Notes: generated from the letters alone by a model not told the origin. A stretch of DNA of 64,000 bases from Paracoccus pantotrophus (GCF_008824185.1 NZ_CP044426.1:558001-622000), one strand, 5' to 3'. Numbered from the stretch's first letter, positions 7,586 to 18,107 are shown. Numbers and translations are program-made.

Positions 7586-8146
7586 TCAGGCGCCGCGCGC
7601 CAGCGCGGCGACGCCGGTCCGGGCCTGGTCCGACAGGCCCAGCGGCCGCATCAGCTCGGCGAAGGCGTCCAGCTTTTCGGGCGTGCCGGTGATCTCGAAG
7701 ACAAAGCTTTCCAGGGTCGAATCGACCACGCTGGCGCGGAAGATCTCGGCGATCCGCAGCGCCTCGACCCGCTTGTCGCCCTTGCTCGTGACCTTGAACA
7801 GGCCCAGTTCGCGCTCGACGCAGGGGCCCTCGACGGTCAGGTCGTGGACATCATGCACCGGCACGATGCGGCCAAGCTGCGCCTTGATCTGCTCGATCAC
7901 CGCGGGCGTGCCGCGGGTGACGATGGTGATGCGCGAACGGTGGCCCAGGTGGTCCACCTCGGCCACGGTCAGGCTGTCGATATTGTAGCCGCGCCCGGAA
8001 AACAGGCCGATGACCCGCGCCAGCACGCCCGGCTCGTTCTCGACCAGCACGGCAAGCGTGTGGCTTTCGATGATCTGGGCGTTCGGGTCGCGCAGGTCAT
8101 AGGCCGAATGGCTGGATGCGCCTTTCTGGATGTTCAGTGCCGCCAT
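7586..8146 (-). CDS. ilvN: Acetolactate synthase small (regulatory) subunit
   Basis: This 186-residue protein has an N-terminal ACT domain (about residues 28-102: SHTLAVLVENEPGVLARVIG, then GRGYNIDSLTVAEVDHLG) and the C-terminal ALS_ss domain (KVTSKGDKRVEALRIAEIFR). It binds the catalytic subunit and gives valine feedback inhibition of the first common step in branched-chain amino acid synthesis. Length and motif order match the IlvH/IlvN type. It follows the large-subunit gene on the same strand after 15 bp, as an ilvBN operon. The sequence GGAGAAG lies just upstream of its ATG. Confidence 0.96.
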   Translation of the reverse strand: MAALNIQKGASSHSAYDLRDPNAQIIESHTLAVLVENEPGVLARVIGLFSGRGYNIDSLTVAEVDHLGHRSRITIVTRGTPAVIEQIKAQLGRIVPVHDVHDLTVEGPCVERELGLFKVTSKGDKRVEALRIAEIFRASVVDSTLESFVFEITGTPEKLDAFAELMRPLGLSDQARTGVAALARGA

Positions 8147-8161
8147 GTTCTTCTCCTAACC

Positions 8162-9916
<1,755 letters not shown>

Positions 9917-9937
9917 GCCCATTCTCCATCTCTGAAC

Positions 9938-9964
9938 AAAAACGCGGCGGGGATGCCGCCCCGC
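9938..9964 (-). terminator. Stem-loop with T-tract in the ilvB leader (possible attenuator)
   Basis: Read on the minus strand, GCGGGG (9964-9959) pairs with CCCCGC (9952-9947) across a 6-base loop. It is followed by CGCG and five T residues ending at 9938, about 20 bases before the ilvB start. This resembles an intrinsic terminator placed inside a leader. No leader peptide rich in Leu/Val/Ile fits between it and the likely promoter, so classical attenuation is not shown. Confidence 0.45.
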
Positions 9965-9976
9965 TGCGACGCGGAA

Positions 9977-10004
9977 AACTATGGGTCTGGCGCGGTGCGG
10001 TCAA
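9977..10004 (-). promoter_or_regulatory. Sigma70-like promoter for ilvBN
   Basis: On the minus strand TTGACC (10004-9999) and ATAGTT (9982-9977) are separated by 16 bases, a fair housekeeping promoter. It is followed by a leader of roughly 50 bases that contains the T-tract hairpin. Sequence match only. Confidence 0.45.
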
Positions 10005-10054
10005 TGGCGATTGTCCAAGAAAATGACCCGCTGCCGCAAAATCTTGAAATATTC

Positions 10055-10080
10055 TTACCGAAGCCGCGCTTTTTCGGTAA
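10055..10080. repeat. Perfect 8-bp inverted repeat between bpt and ilvB
   Basis: TTACCGAA (10055-10062) and TTCGGTAA (10073-10080) form a perfect dyad around a 10-base spacer. It begins immediately after the bpt stop and lies about 50 bp upstream of the ilvB -35. It could be the bpt transcription terminator (the minus strand continues GAATATTTC, a weak T-run) or a binding site for a dimeric regulator of ilvB. The sequence alone does not decide. Confidence 0.5.
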
Positions 10081-10926
10081 TCATTTCCGGCTCGCGGGCA
10101 GGTTGATGCGCGCCACCTGCTCGACGATGGGGTCGATGGACAGCGGGTGAATGTCGGAGGTGTGCTGCGCCGGGTCGCCGATCGGCTGCCAGACGCCGCC
10201 CTTGTAGATCTCCAGCGCCGAGAACTTGGCCTTGTAATCCATCTTGCGGCTGCCCGGCACCCAATAGCCCAGATAGACGAAAGGCAGGCCGGCGCTGCGC
10301 GCCAGCTCGATATGGTCCAGGATGATGTGGGTGCCCAGGCTCATGCCCTCCAGCGCCGGGTCGTAGAAGCTGTAGACCAGGCTCAGCCCGTCATCCAGCA
10401 CATCGGTCAGGCAGACCGCGACCAGCCGGTCGCTGCCGGGCGGGGGCGGAGTTTCGCTGCTGTCGCACTGGTGCGTGCGATATTCGATGACGCGGGTGCG
10501 CACCGGCGTCTCCTCGATCATCGCGGCGAATTCGAAGATGTCCATGTCGGCCATGCCGCCATCGGCGTGGCGTTCGTCCAGATAGGCGCGAAACAGCTCA
10601 TATTGCTCCTCGGTCGCCCAGGCGCTGGTGGCGAGGCGGCGCAGATGCGCGTTCCTGCGCAAAACCCGGCGCTGCGTGCGCGAGGGATGGAACTCGGACA
10701 CCCGGATGCGCGCCGACATGCAGGCGACGCAGCTTTCGCAACTGGGCCGGTAAAGCACGTTCTGCGAGCGGCGGAAGCCCTGGCGCGACAGGGCGTTGTT
10801 CAGCTCATTGGCCGAATCGCCGGTCAGCGCGGTGAACAGCTTGCGCTCGGCCCGGCCATGCAGATAGGGGCAGGGCTGCGGCGCCGTCACATAGAATTGC
10901 GGCGCATGAGGCAGGCTGTGCCGCAT
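10081..10926 (-). CDS. bpt: Aminoacyl-tRNA-protein transferase (Bpt/Ate)
   Basis: This 281-residue protein belongs to the arginyl/leucyl-tRNA-protein transferase family, which adds an amino acid from charged tRNA to proteins with an exposed N-terminal acidic residue and so marks them for ClpS/ClpAP degradation (the N-end rule). The N-terminal domain has the Cys of QPCPYLHGRAERKLFT and the CxxCxxC-like cluster PSCESCVACMSARI. The C-terminal GNAT-like domain includes GMSLGTHIILDHIELA and YLGYWVPGSRKMDYKAKF. Bacterial Bpt enzymes usually transfer leucine. The start MRHSLPHAPQFYVTAPQ matches family N-termini. It is divergent from glnE. Confidence 0.93.
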   Translation of the reverse strand: MRHSLPHAPQFYVTAPQPCPYLHGRAERKLFTALTGDSANELNNALSRQGFRRSQNVLYRPSCESCVACMSARIRVSEFHPSRTQRRVLRRNAHLRRLATSAWATEEQYELFRAYLDERHADGGMADMDIFEFAAMIEETPVRTRVIEYRTHQCDSSETPPPPGSDRLVAVCLTDVLDDGLSLVYSFYDPALEGMSLGTHIILDHIELARSAGLPFVYLGYWVPGSRKMDYKAKFSALEIYKGGVWQPIGDPAQHTSDIHPLSIDPIVEQVARINLPASRK

Positions 10927-11157
10927 CAGCCGCGCCCCCGGCGTCTGGGGCGCGCCGCGCCTGGCGGCGCATGCTGCGGTCGGGTCATTCTCATCTCGGC
11001 GCGCATTGGCGGCGGTCGGGGCTGCGTTGTCGATTGCTCTCAGGCCGAGCCTAGCAACAGTTGCACCTCGCGCCAAGCAGGGAAAGCCGCAAGCATTGAA
11101 CCTCTCGGTCCATTCGCGCGGCATTGACGCGGCCTTGGCTGCGGCTAGGCTGCGGCC

Positions 11158-13959
11158 ATGGATTTCGTCGCCCGCATCACTCGCCTGCCCATCCCTGCCG
11201 ACCCTGCCCGCGGCCTCTCTGCGCTGCAAGCGACCGGGATCGCCGATCCCCGCCTGGGCGAGCTGATCCGGGGCGCCGCCGGGTGCAGCCCCTATCTGGC
11301 CGGGCTGATCGAGCGCGAGGCCGACTGGCTGACCGGCGCGCTGGCGCATGAGGATGTCGTCACCCGCGAGACGGCGGGGTTCGAGACGCTTTCCGCCGAT
11401 GCGCTGGGCCCGGCGCTGCGCCGCGCCAAGCGGCGGGTGGCGCTGTGGACGGCGCTGGCCGATCTGGGCGGGGTCTGGCGGCTGGAACAGGTGACCGGGG
11501 CGCTGACCGACCTGGCCGACCGGGCCACCGACCTGGCCCTGCGCGCCCATGTCGCAGCCGAGCAGGCGCGCGGCAAGCTGCCCCCGACCGGGGCCGAGGC
11601 CGGCGGCATCGTCGCGCTGGCCATGGGCAAGATGGGCGCGGGAGAGCTGAACTATTCCTCGGATATCGACCTGATCGTGCTTTACGACGACGGCGCCTAT
11701 GACCCCGACGACCAGTATGATGCCCGCGCCGCCCTGATCCGCGCCACCCGCAAGGCGGCGGCGACGATCTCGGATAATACCGACCAGGGCTATGTCTTCC
11801 GCACCGACCTGCGGCTGCGGCCGGATGCGGCGGTGACGCCGGTCTGCATCTCGATCTCGGCGGCGCTGGCCTATTACGAGGCCGAGGGCCGCACCTGGGA
11901 ACGCAGCGCCTATATCAAGGCGCGGCCCTGCGGCGGCGATCTGGCGGCGGGCGCGCGCTTCCTGCGCGAGCTGCGCCCCTTCGTCTGGCGGCGGCACCTG
12001 GACTTCGCCGCCATCCAGGACGCCCACGACATGCGGCTGCGCATCCGCGACCACAAGGGGCTGCACGGCCGCATCGAGGTGCCAGGCCACAACATGAAGC
12101 TGGGCCAGGGCGGCATCCGCGAGATCGAGTTCTTCACGCAGACCCGCCAGCTGATCGCCGGTGGCCGCGACCCCGACCTGCGCGCGCGCGGCACGGTCGA
12201 GGGGCTGGCGCGGCTGGCCGAAAAGGGCTGGGTGCCGCCCGAGGTCGCCGATGAGCTGACCGCGCATTACCGCGAGCATCGCGAGATCGAGCACCGCATC
12301 CAGATGGTGAACGACGCCCAGACCCATTCGCTGCCCGCCTCGGCCGAGGGGCTGGACACCATTGCCCGCATGATGGGCGAGGCCGACACCGCCGCCTGGT
12401 CGGCGCGCCTGGCCGGACGGCTGGCGCGGGTCGAGGCGCTGACCGGCGATTTCTTCGCCCCCGGCGAGCAGCGGGCGCGCCCGAAGCTCTCGGCCGAGGC
12501 CGAGGCGATGGTGGAACGCTGGCGCAGCTATCCCGCGCTGCGCTCGGCCCGCGGCCGCGAGGTCTTTGCCCGGATCGAGCCGGACCTCCTGACCCGCCTG
12601 ACCGCCGCCGCCCATGCCGAGGAGGCGCTGGCGCGGTTCGACGCCTTCCTGGCCGGGCTGCCGGCGGGGGTGCAGCTCTTCTCGCTTTTCGAGGCCAATC
12701 CGCAGCTGATCGAGTTGATCGCCGACATCTGCGGCACGGCGCCGGGGCTGGCGGCCTATCTGGCGCGCCACCCCGAGGTGCTGGACGGGGTGCTGGCCGG
12801 CAGCTTCTTTTCCGCCTGGCCCGGCGCGTCCGCCCTGCGCCGCCAGCTCGACCAGGTGCTGGATGCGGCGCTGGCCGCGCCGGACGGCGGCTATGAACAG
12901 GCGCTGGACGCGGCGCGGCGCTGGGCGCATGAGGGGCAGTTCCGCATCGGCGTGCATCACCTGCGCAGCCTGATCGGCGCCGAGGAGGCGGGCGGGCAAT
13001 ATGCCGATGTCGCCGATGCCGCCGTGGCCGCGCTGTTTCCGGTCGTCGCGGCCGAGCTTGCCCGTCGCCACGGGCCGCTGCCGGGCCGGGGGGCGGTGGT
13101 GCTGGGCATGGGCTCGCTGGGCGCGCGGCAGCTGAACGCCGCGTCGGACCTGGACCTGATCGTGATCTACGACGCCGCCGGACAGGACAGTTCGGACGGG
13201 CCGAAGCCGCTGGCGACGCGGGCCTATTACGCGCGGCTGACCCAGGCGATGATCACCGCGATCTCGGCGCCGACCTCGGCCGGGCGGCTTTACGAGGTGG
13301 ACATGCGGCTGCGCCCCTCGGGGCGGCAGGGGCCGGTGGCGACCTCGGTGCAAAGCTTCCGCGACTACCAGATGACCGAAGCCTGGACCTGGGAGCATCT
13401 GGCCCTGACCCGCGCCCGGGTGATCGGCGTCTGCGGCGCCGATGCCGCCGCGCTGGCCGAGGAGGTCGAGGCGCTGCGCGTCGAGGTGCTGCAAAGCCGC
13501 GGCACCGACCCGCGGGTGATGCCGGACCTGTCCGGGATGCGGGCCCGCATCTTTGCCGCCAAGGCCCCGGACGGCGCCTGGGAGGCCAAGATCGGCCGCG
13601 GCCGGTTGCAGGACATCGAGCTGCTGGCGCAATGTTTCGCGCTGCGGGCCGGTTCGGCGGCGCGGGCGGTGCAGGCGCAGTTGCGCACCGGTCCGCGGAC
13701 CGGGCTGATCGGCGGCGCGGAGGGCGAGACGCTGGCCTCGGCCCGGCGTTTCCTGTGGAGCCTGCAATGTGCCGGCCGGCTGCTGACGGAAAAGCCCTTG
13801 GACATGGACAACCTGGGCAAGGGCGGTCAGGCCTTCCTGTTGCGCGAGACCGGCACGGCCTCGCTGGAGGAACTGGCCGCGCGGCTGGCCGCGACGGTCG
13901 AGACCGCGGGCGCGATCATCGACGGCGTCCTGGCCGGGGTCGAGGCGCAGGCCGGATAG
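11158..13959 (+). CDS. glnE: Bifunctional glutamine synthetase adenylyltransferase/deadenylase
   Basis: This 933-residue enzyme attaches AMP to, or removes it from, glutamine synthetase in response to PII, and so links ammonium assimilation to nitrogen status. Both nucleotidyltransferase domains carry the catalytic G-x-G-x-x-x-L-x-x-x-S-D-x-D-L signature. The N-terminal (deadenylase) copy is MGAGELNYSSDIDLIVLY at about residues 158-175. The C-terminal (adenylase) copy is MGSLGARQLNAASDLDLIV at about residues 651-669. The length is close to the E. coli enzyme (946). It is divergent from bpt, with ~230 bp between starts that must contain both promoters; no glutamine synthetase gene lies in the window. 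Confidence 0.96.
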   Translation: MDFVARITRLPIPADPARGLSALQATGIADPRLGELIRGAAGCSPYLAGLIEREADWLTGALAHEDVVTRETAGFETLSADALGPALRRAKRRVALWTALADLGGVWRLEQVTGALTDLADRATDLALRAHVAAEQARGKLPPTGAEAGGIVALAMGKMGAGELNYSSDIDLIVLYDDGAYDPDDQYDARAALIRATRKAAATISDNTDQGYVFRTDLRLRPDAAVTPVCISISAALAYYEAEGRTWERSAYIKARPCGGDLAAGARFLRELRPFVWRRHLDFAAIQDAHDMRLRIRDHKGLHGRIEVPGHNMKLGQGGIREIEFFTQTRQLIAGGRDPDLRARGTVEGLARLAEKGWVPPEVADELTAHYREHREIEHRIQMVNDAQTHSLPASAEGLDTIARMMGEADTAAWSARLAGRLARVEALTGDFFAPGEQRARPKLSAEAEAMVERWRSYPALRSARGREVFARIEPDLLTRLTAAAHAEEALARFDAFLAGLPAGVQLFSLFEANPQLIELIADICGTAPGLAAYLARHPEVLDGVLAGSFFSAWPGASALRRQLDQVLDAALAAPDGGYEQALDAARRWAHEGQFRIGVHHLRSLIGAEEAGGQYADVADAAVAALFPVVAAELARRHGPLPGRGAVVLGMGSLGARQLNAASDLDLIVIYDAAGQDSSDGPKPLATRAYYARLTQAMITAISAPTSAGRLYEVDMRLRPSGRQGPVATSVQSFRDYQMTEAWTWEHLALTRARVIGVCGADAAALAEEVEALRVEVLQSRGTDPRVMPDLSGMRARIFAAKAPDGAWEAKIGRGRLQDIELLAQCFALRAGSAARAVQAQLRTGPRTGLIGGAEGETLASARRFLWSLQCAGRLLTEKPLDMDNLGKGGQAFLLRETGTASLEELAARLAATVETAGAIIDGVLAGVEAQAG

Positions 13960-14736
13960 GCGCCGGGGGGATCCGGCGTCGCCGGTTCGCGACCGGTCGA
14001 GCCAGGCAGGAAGCCCGCGGTGGGTCAAGCGCCCGCCTTAGTCGCCCATGCCCGCAGGGCGCTGCGACAGGCATTGCGCCATGCGCTGCGAGCGGGAACC
14101 GGGCGGCAGAAGCATCTGGCCCCGGCCGGTTCTGTCTGGTGCCAAGAAGCCGTTGCAGGCTCCGCCACCCGCGCTGCAGCCGATGCCGAGCCCGGCTTGG
14201 CCGCTCCTGCCTGCCGGGTCTGTGACGGGCTTTGCTTCGCATGCTGCAAGTGAAAACAAGGCGGCAGCAGACGCGCCCGGTCCGGCGGCGCCTGCTCGCA
14301 TCCGGAAGCCGCGGCGGGGAGGCGCCCGCCCGTGGTTCAGTCTGCACCGAGCGCCCGGCTTGGCCGCTCCTGTCCGCAGGCGGTCGCGACGGGCATCGCT
14401 TGGCGCGCGGCAAGCGAAAACCGGGTAGGAAACGCACCCGGCTTGGCTGAACTGCGCGACGACCTGGTCCGCCTGATGCAGGACTTGGTCCGCATTCTGA
14501 CCCTGAATTCGCCGGGCCGCAGGCCCGCGAAGACCTGCAGGCGCGGCTGGCGCCCCCCAGGGCTGGGCCTGTACACTGGTTCGCGCCCATCGCGCGCCCG
14601 GCGGCAGCCAGAGCTTTCCGCGTCGGAACCTGGTCGCTGGCCACCGGGCGCATGCCCGCCAGGGCTTTGCTCCGCGCCAAGGGGCCCCCGCAACCCGCGG
14701 TTCGCGCGGCCGGCGTCGCCAAGCAGCAGCATCGGC
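13960..14736. other. 777-bp gene-free region between convergent genes
   Basis: No reading frame here has a plausible start, domain or family resemblance. The open frames on both strands are a by-product of high GC. The dominant content is three diverged copies of a ~160-bp unit (entered separately). Past the third copy, 14430-14736 holds short GC-rich dyads (such as the CCGGGCC/GGCCCG pieces near 14512-14525) and nothing I can name. It lies between the 3' ends of glnE and the glycosyltransferase gene, so terminators are expected, but no clear T-tract is present. Confidence 0.5.
14037..14425. repeat. Three degenerate tandem copies of a ~160-bp unit
   Basis: Copies begin at about 14037 (CTTAGTCGCCCATGCCCGCA), 14196 (CTTGGCCGCTCCTGCCTGCC) and 14359 (CTTGGCCGCTCCTGTCCGCA), a period of 159-163 bp. 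The first ~65 bases of each are alignable. They share the tracts GACGGGC or GACAGGC, then a GCTT/GCGCC block, then GCTGCAAGTGAAAAC, GCGGCAAGCGAAAAC or GCTGCGAGCGGGAAC. Copies 1 and 2 also share GGCGGCAG about 65 bases in. The second halves are poorly conserved. No coding frame is convincingly preserved. Confidence 0.6.
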
Positions 14737-16803
14737 TCAGTCGATCTTGCCCAGCAGGGGGACCAGCAACGGGTCCGCTGTGGCGGCGATGGCGCGCGCG
14801 GGCTGCCCGGCGGCGGTTTCGCGCAGGGGGATCAGCCGGCCGGCGGGCGGCGGGGCGGGCTCGGGCGGCTCGTCCAGACTGGCCTCGAAGATGCCGTGCT
14901 GGGTCTTGTCCCAGTAGAAGGGCTTGACCACAACCTCGTAGATCGCCTTCCAGGCCGCCAGGCAGCCGAGCGGGAAATATAGGTGCAGCGTCGGCACCCA
15001 GGGCAGCAGGTGGCGATGCGCCCGCCCGCGCACCGCCCAGAGGCCGATGGCGATGTTGAGCAGTTCCGAAGCCACGAACAGCGCGAACAGCAGGGCGATG
15101 GCATGGCCGCCCAGCAGGCCCGACAGCATGTCCCGCATCGGATGCGGCAGGCCCAGGCTGAGCAGCCAGAAGCTCCACAGCACCGGCGCCAGCAGGTATT
15201 GCGAGACCGAGGCGAAAAGCTGCACCTGCAAGCCGACGAAGCGCCGCGTTCCCAGGTCGCGCCACAGCGCCGCCGGGTCGCGCATATGCACGCCCCAGGT
15301 CATCGCGAAGCCCTTGAGCCAGCGCGAGCGCTGCTTGACCCAGGGGATCAGGCGGCAGTTCGCCTCTTCATGGGTCACGGTGTCCAGCATCTGCGTGCGA
15401 TAGCCGCGCCGGGTCAGGCGCACGCCCAGGTCGGCGTCCTCGGTCACGTTCCAGGCGTCCCAAGCACCGATCTCCTCCAGCGCCTCGCGGCGAAAGAACA
15501 GCGTCGTCCCGCCAAGCGGGACCACCAGGTCCAGCGCCGCAGCCCCGGCCAGCGTGGCGCGGAACCATGATGCGTATTCGATGGTGAAGGCGCGGGCCAG
15601 CCAGTTGGTGCGCGGGTTGTAATAGTCCAGCACGCCTTGCAGGCAGGCCACTTCGGGCGGGGCGAAATGAAAGCCGCGCGCGACCTTGTGCAACTGGCCG
15701 GGCTCGGGGCGGTCCTCGGCGTCCCAGACGCCGATGATCGAGCCGCGGCAGAAGTTCAGCGCATAGTTCAGCGCCCGCGGCTTGGTGCGCACCGGCCCGT
15801 CGGGCACCTCGACCACGCGCAGCCAGCGCGGCAGCCGGACGCCACGCAGCGCCTCGCAGGTGACGCGGTCGGTCTCCTCGACCACGATCAGGATGTCCAT
15901 CAACTCGCGCGGGTAGTCCAGCCGCGACAGCCGGCCGATCAGCTTTTCGGCGATATCGGCCTCGGCGAACAGCGGCACCATGACCGAGATCACCGGCAGC
16001 GGCGCCGTCATCTCGGGCTGCGGCCGGGCGCCGCGCGCCGGCTTTTGCAGGCGGTCCTGCCGGTGCCGGCGCAGGATGGCGGCAAAGGAGAACAGCTTCA
16101 GCGTGGCCGAGGCGACCAGCGTCAGCACCGCCCAGGCCGTCAGCAGCGCGATCACCGCAGCAGGCGCCAGCACCAGCCCCAGCGCCGCCGCCGCCATCAG
16201 GCCCAGGGCGATGCGGCCCAGGCGGCGCTCGTTGCGGGTGCGGCAACTTTCCTGGGCGGGCACGCGGGTTTCGGCCTGGCGGATCAGCGCGGTGCGGCGC
16301 AGGGCCAGGATCGCCTCGCGCGCGTCGTTTTCCGAACACAGCAGCATGCGCACCGCGCCGAAGCCCCTGGGCAGGCGGTCCTGCAATGCTTCGAAGCCTT
16401 CGGGCCGGGCGGTGGCGATGAAGGTGACACCGCCGACCCGGCGCCAGGGCACCGCGCCCTCGGCCAGGCAAAGCTGGGCGCCCATCGCGTCGACCAGCCG
16501 CGGATCGGGCGGCAGCGCCTTGAGGTCCAGCACGCTGGCGCGCCATTGCCGGGACAGGGCGCGCAGCAGCGCCTCTTCCCGCACCCAGCCGTTCGCCAGG
16601 AGGATCCCGCCCAGCCGCGCGGATTGGCGCTGGCGCATGACCAGGGCCTTGAGCAGGTCGCGCGGCTCGACCGCGCCGTCCTCGATCAGTATCTGGCCCA
16701 GCGGGCGCAGGTCGCGGGTCGCGATTACCGTGCCGGTCGTGGCGGGCGCGGCGTCCTCGGCCGGGGCGCCGGCAAGGGGCCAGATGAGGGCGGTGCGGGC
16801 CAT
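14737..16803 (-). CDS. MshEN-domain glycosyltransferase family 2 membrane protein
   Basis: This is a 688-residue fusion. Residues ~30-165 are an MshEN (GspE/PilB N-terminal) domain with two tandem motifs, LGQILIEDGAVEPRDLLKAL and LGGILLANGWVREEALLRAL; in other proteins such motif pairs bind c-di-GMP. Two membrane helices follow (about 198-245). A GT2 catalytic domain then has MVPLFAEAD, the acidic cluster WDAEDRPE (361-364), a TEDADLGVRL block and a KQRSRWLKG (QxxRW-type) site typical of processive synthases. Several C-terminal helices follow. It probably polymerises and exports a polysaccharide from a nucleotide sugar at the inner membrane; the product is unknown. No other polysaccharide genes flank it. 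Confidence 0.85.
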   Translation of the reverse strand: MARTALIWPLAGAPAEDAAPATTGTVIATRDLRPLGQILIEDGAVEPRDLLKALVMRQRQSARLGGILLANGWVREEALLRALSRQWRASVLDLKALPPDPRLVDAMGAQLCLAEGAVPWRRVGGVTFIATARPEGFEALQDRLPRGFGAVRMLLCSENDAREAILALRRTALIRQAETRVPAQESCRTRNERRLGRIALGLMAAAALGLVLAPAAVIALLTAWAVLTLVASATLKLFSFAAILRRHRQDRLQKPARGARPQPEMTAPLPVISVMVPLFAEADIAEKLIGRLSRLDYPRELMDILIVVEETDRVTCEALRGVRLPRWLRVVEVPDGPVRTKPRALNYALNFCRGSIIGVWDAEDRPEPGQLHKVARGFHFAPPEVACLQGVLDYYNPRTNWLARAFTIEYASWFRATLAGAAALDLVVPLGGTTLFFRREALEEIGAWDAWNVTEDADLGVRLTRRGYRTQMLDTVTHEEANCRLIPWVKQRSRWLKGFAMTWGVHMRDPAALWRDLGTRRFVGLQVQLFASVSQYLLAPVLWSFWLLSLGLPHPMRDMLSGLLGGHAIALLFALFVASELLNIAIGLWAVRGRAHRHLLPWVPTLHLYFPLGCLAAWKAIYEVVVKPFYWDKTQHGIFEASLDEPPEPAPPPAGRLIPLRETAAGQPARAIAATADPLLVPLLGKID

Positions 16804-16903
16804 AGGCGATTCCCGGTCTGGGTCGTTCCGACCCCCTCTCTGGCATGCAGAGGGTTAAGAACCGGTTAACCGCGGTCTGGCCCGTCCTTAGCCGGCGTTT
16901 CGA

Positions 16904-18058
16904 TCAGCCGCGCCGGCTGCGCATCGCCTCGGTGAAACGCTCGAACAGATAGGCGCTGTCTTGGGGACCGGGGCTGGCCTCGGGATGGTATTGCACCGAG
17001 AAGACCGGCTTATCGGCCACGCGCAGCCCGCAGTTCGAGCCGTCGAACAGGCTGACATGGGTCTCGATCACGCCTGCGGGCAGGGTCTGGGCATCGACGG
17101 CGAAGCCGTGGTTCATCGAGGTGATCTCGACCTTGCCGGTTTCCACGTCCTTGACCGGGTGGTTCGCGCCGTGATGGCCGTGGTTCATCTTCACGGTATG
17201 GGCGCCAAGCGCCAGCGCCAGCATCTGGTGGCCCAGGCAGATACCAAAGATCGGCAGGTCGCGGTCCAGCAGTTCCCGGATCATCGGCACGGCATATTCG
17301 CCGGTTGCGGCCGGGTCGCCCGGACCGTTGGACAGGAACACGCCCTCGGGGTCATGCGCCAGCACCTCCTCGGCGGTGGCGGTGGCGGGCAGCACCGTCA
17401 CCTCGGCGCCGCTTTGCGCCAGCGAGCGCAGGATATTGCGTTTCGCACCGTAATCGACGGCAACGACGCGGAAGGGCTTCTTTTCCTCGGACTGGCCGAA
17501 GCTGCCGGGCCAGGACCACAGCCCCTCGCTCCAGCGATAGCTTTGCCGGCAGCTGACCTCCTTGGCGAGGTCCAGGCCGACGATGCCCTTCCAGCCGCGC
17601 GCCTTGGCGACCATGGCGGCGATGTCGAAATTGCCCTCGGGGTCATGGGCCAGCACGACATGGGGCGAGCCCTGCTGGCGGATCGCGCGGGTCAGGCGGC
17701 GGGTATCGACGCCGCCGATACCGATGCGGCCGCGCCGGGTCATCCAGTCGATCAGGTCGGCGCTGGCGCGCCAGTTCGAGGGCTCGGTCGGATCCCATTT
17801 CACCACGATGCCCGAGGCAACGGGCTCGGGCGCCTCGTCGTCCTGTTCGGTCACGCCGGTATTGCCGATATGGGGGAAGGTGAAGGTCACGACCTGGCTG
17901 GCATAGGAGGGATCGGTCATGATCTCCTGATAGCCGGTCATCGCGGTATTGAAGACCAGTTCGGCCACCACTTCCCCGACCGCGCCGAAGCCCTGGCCGT
18001 GGAACACGGTGCCGTCGGCAAGCGCAAGACATGCGGTCGGTTTCTGGGGCATCGTCAC
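16904..18058 (-). CDS. carA: Carbamoyl-phosphate synthase small subunit
   Basis: This 384-residue glutaminase subunit releases ammonia from glutamine for the large subunit CarB, feeding arginine and pyrimidine synthesis. The N-terminal CPSase small-chain domain (LVFNTAMTGYQEIMTDPSYA) is followed by a class I glutamine amidotransferase domain. That domain has the nucleophile Cys274 in FGICLGHQMLALALG and the His/Glu pair in QYHPEASPGP. Length and motif order are standard. carB is not adjacent. A sigma70-like promoter with a very short leader lies upstream, and GGAGAG precedes the ATG. Confidence 0.97.
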   Translation of the reverse strand: MTMPQKPTACLALADGTVFHGQGFGAVGEVVAELVFNTAMTGYQEIMTDPSYASQVVTFTFPHIGNTGVTEQDDEAPEPVASGIVVKWDPTEPSNWRASADLIDWMTRRGRIGIGGVDTRRLTRAIRQQGSPHVVLAHDPEGNFDIAAMVAKARGWKGIVGLDLAKEVSCRQSYRWSEGLWSWPGSFGQSEEKKPFRVVAVDYGAKRNILRSLAQSGAEVTVLPATATAEEVLAHDPEGVFLSNGPGDPAATGEYAVPMIRELLDRDLPIFGICLGHQMLALALGAHTVKMNHGHHGANHPVKDVETGKVEITSMNHGFAVDAQTLPAGVIETHVSLFDGSNCGLRVADKPVFSVQYHPEASPGPQDSAYLFERFTEAMRSRRG

Positions 18059-18078
18059 TCTCCGGGTAAATCGGCGGG

Positions 18079-18107
18079 AACCTAGGTAAAGGGCGCAGGC
18101 GCGTCAA
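18079..18107 (-). promoter_or_regulatory. Sigma70-like promoter of carA
   Basis: On the minus strand TTGACG (18107-18102) and TAGGTT (18084-18079) are 17 bases apart. The predicted transcription start lies about 15 bases before the carA ATG, just leaving room for the GGAGAG ribosome site. Spacing and -35 match are good. Confidence 0.6.

Noticed and set aside
10081..14028. A 1315-codon open frame on the minus strand across bpt and glnE
   Set aside because: Only its last 281 codons (bpt, from 10926) have coding character. The rest is antisense to glnE and owes its openness to high GC.
14020..14982. Short frames within the 14037-14425 repeats, including a minus-strand pattern resembling FSLAA-x-x-AMPVA repeated between copies
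   Set aside because: The shared peptide pattern follows from the DNA repeats, the frames differ between copies, and no ribosome sites or family matches are present.
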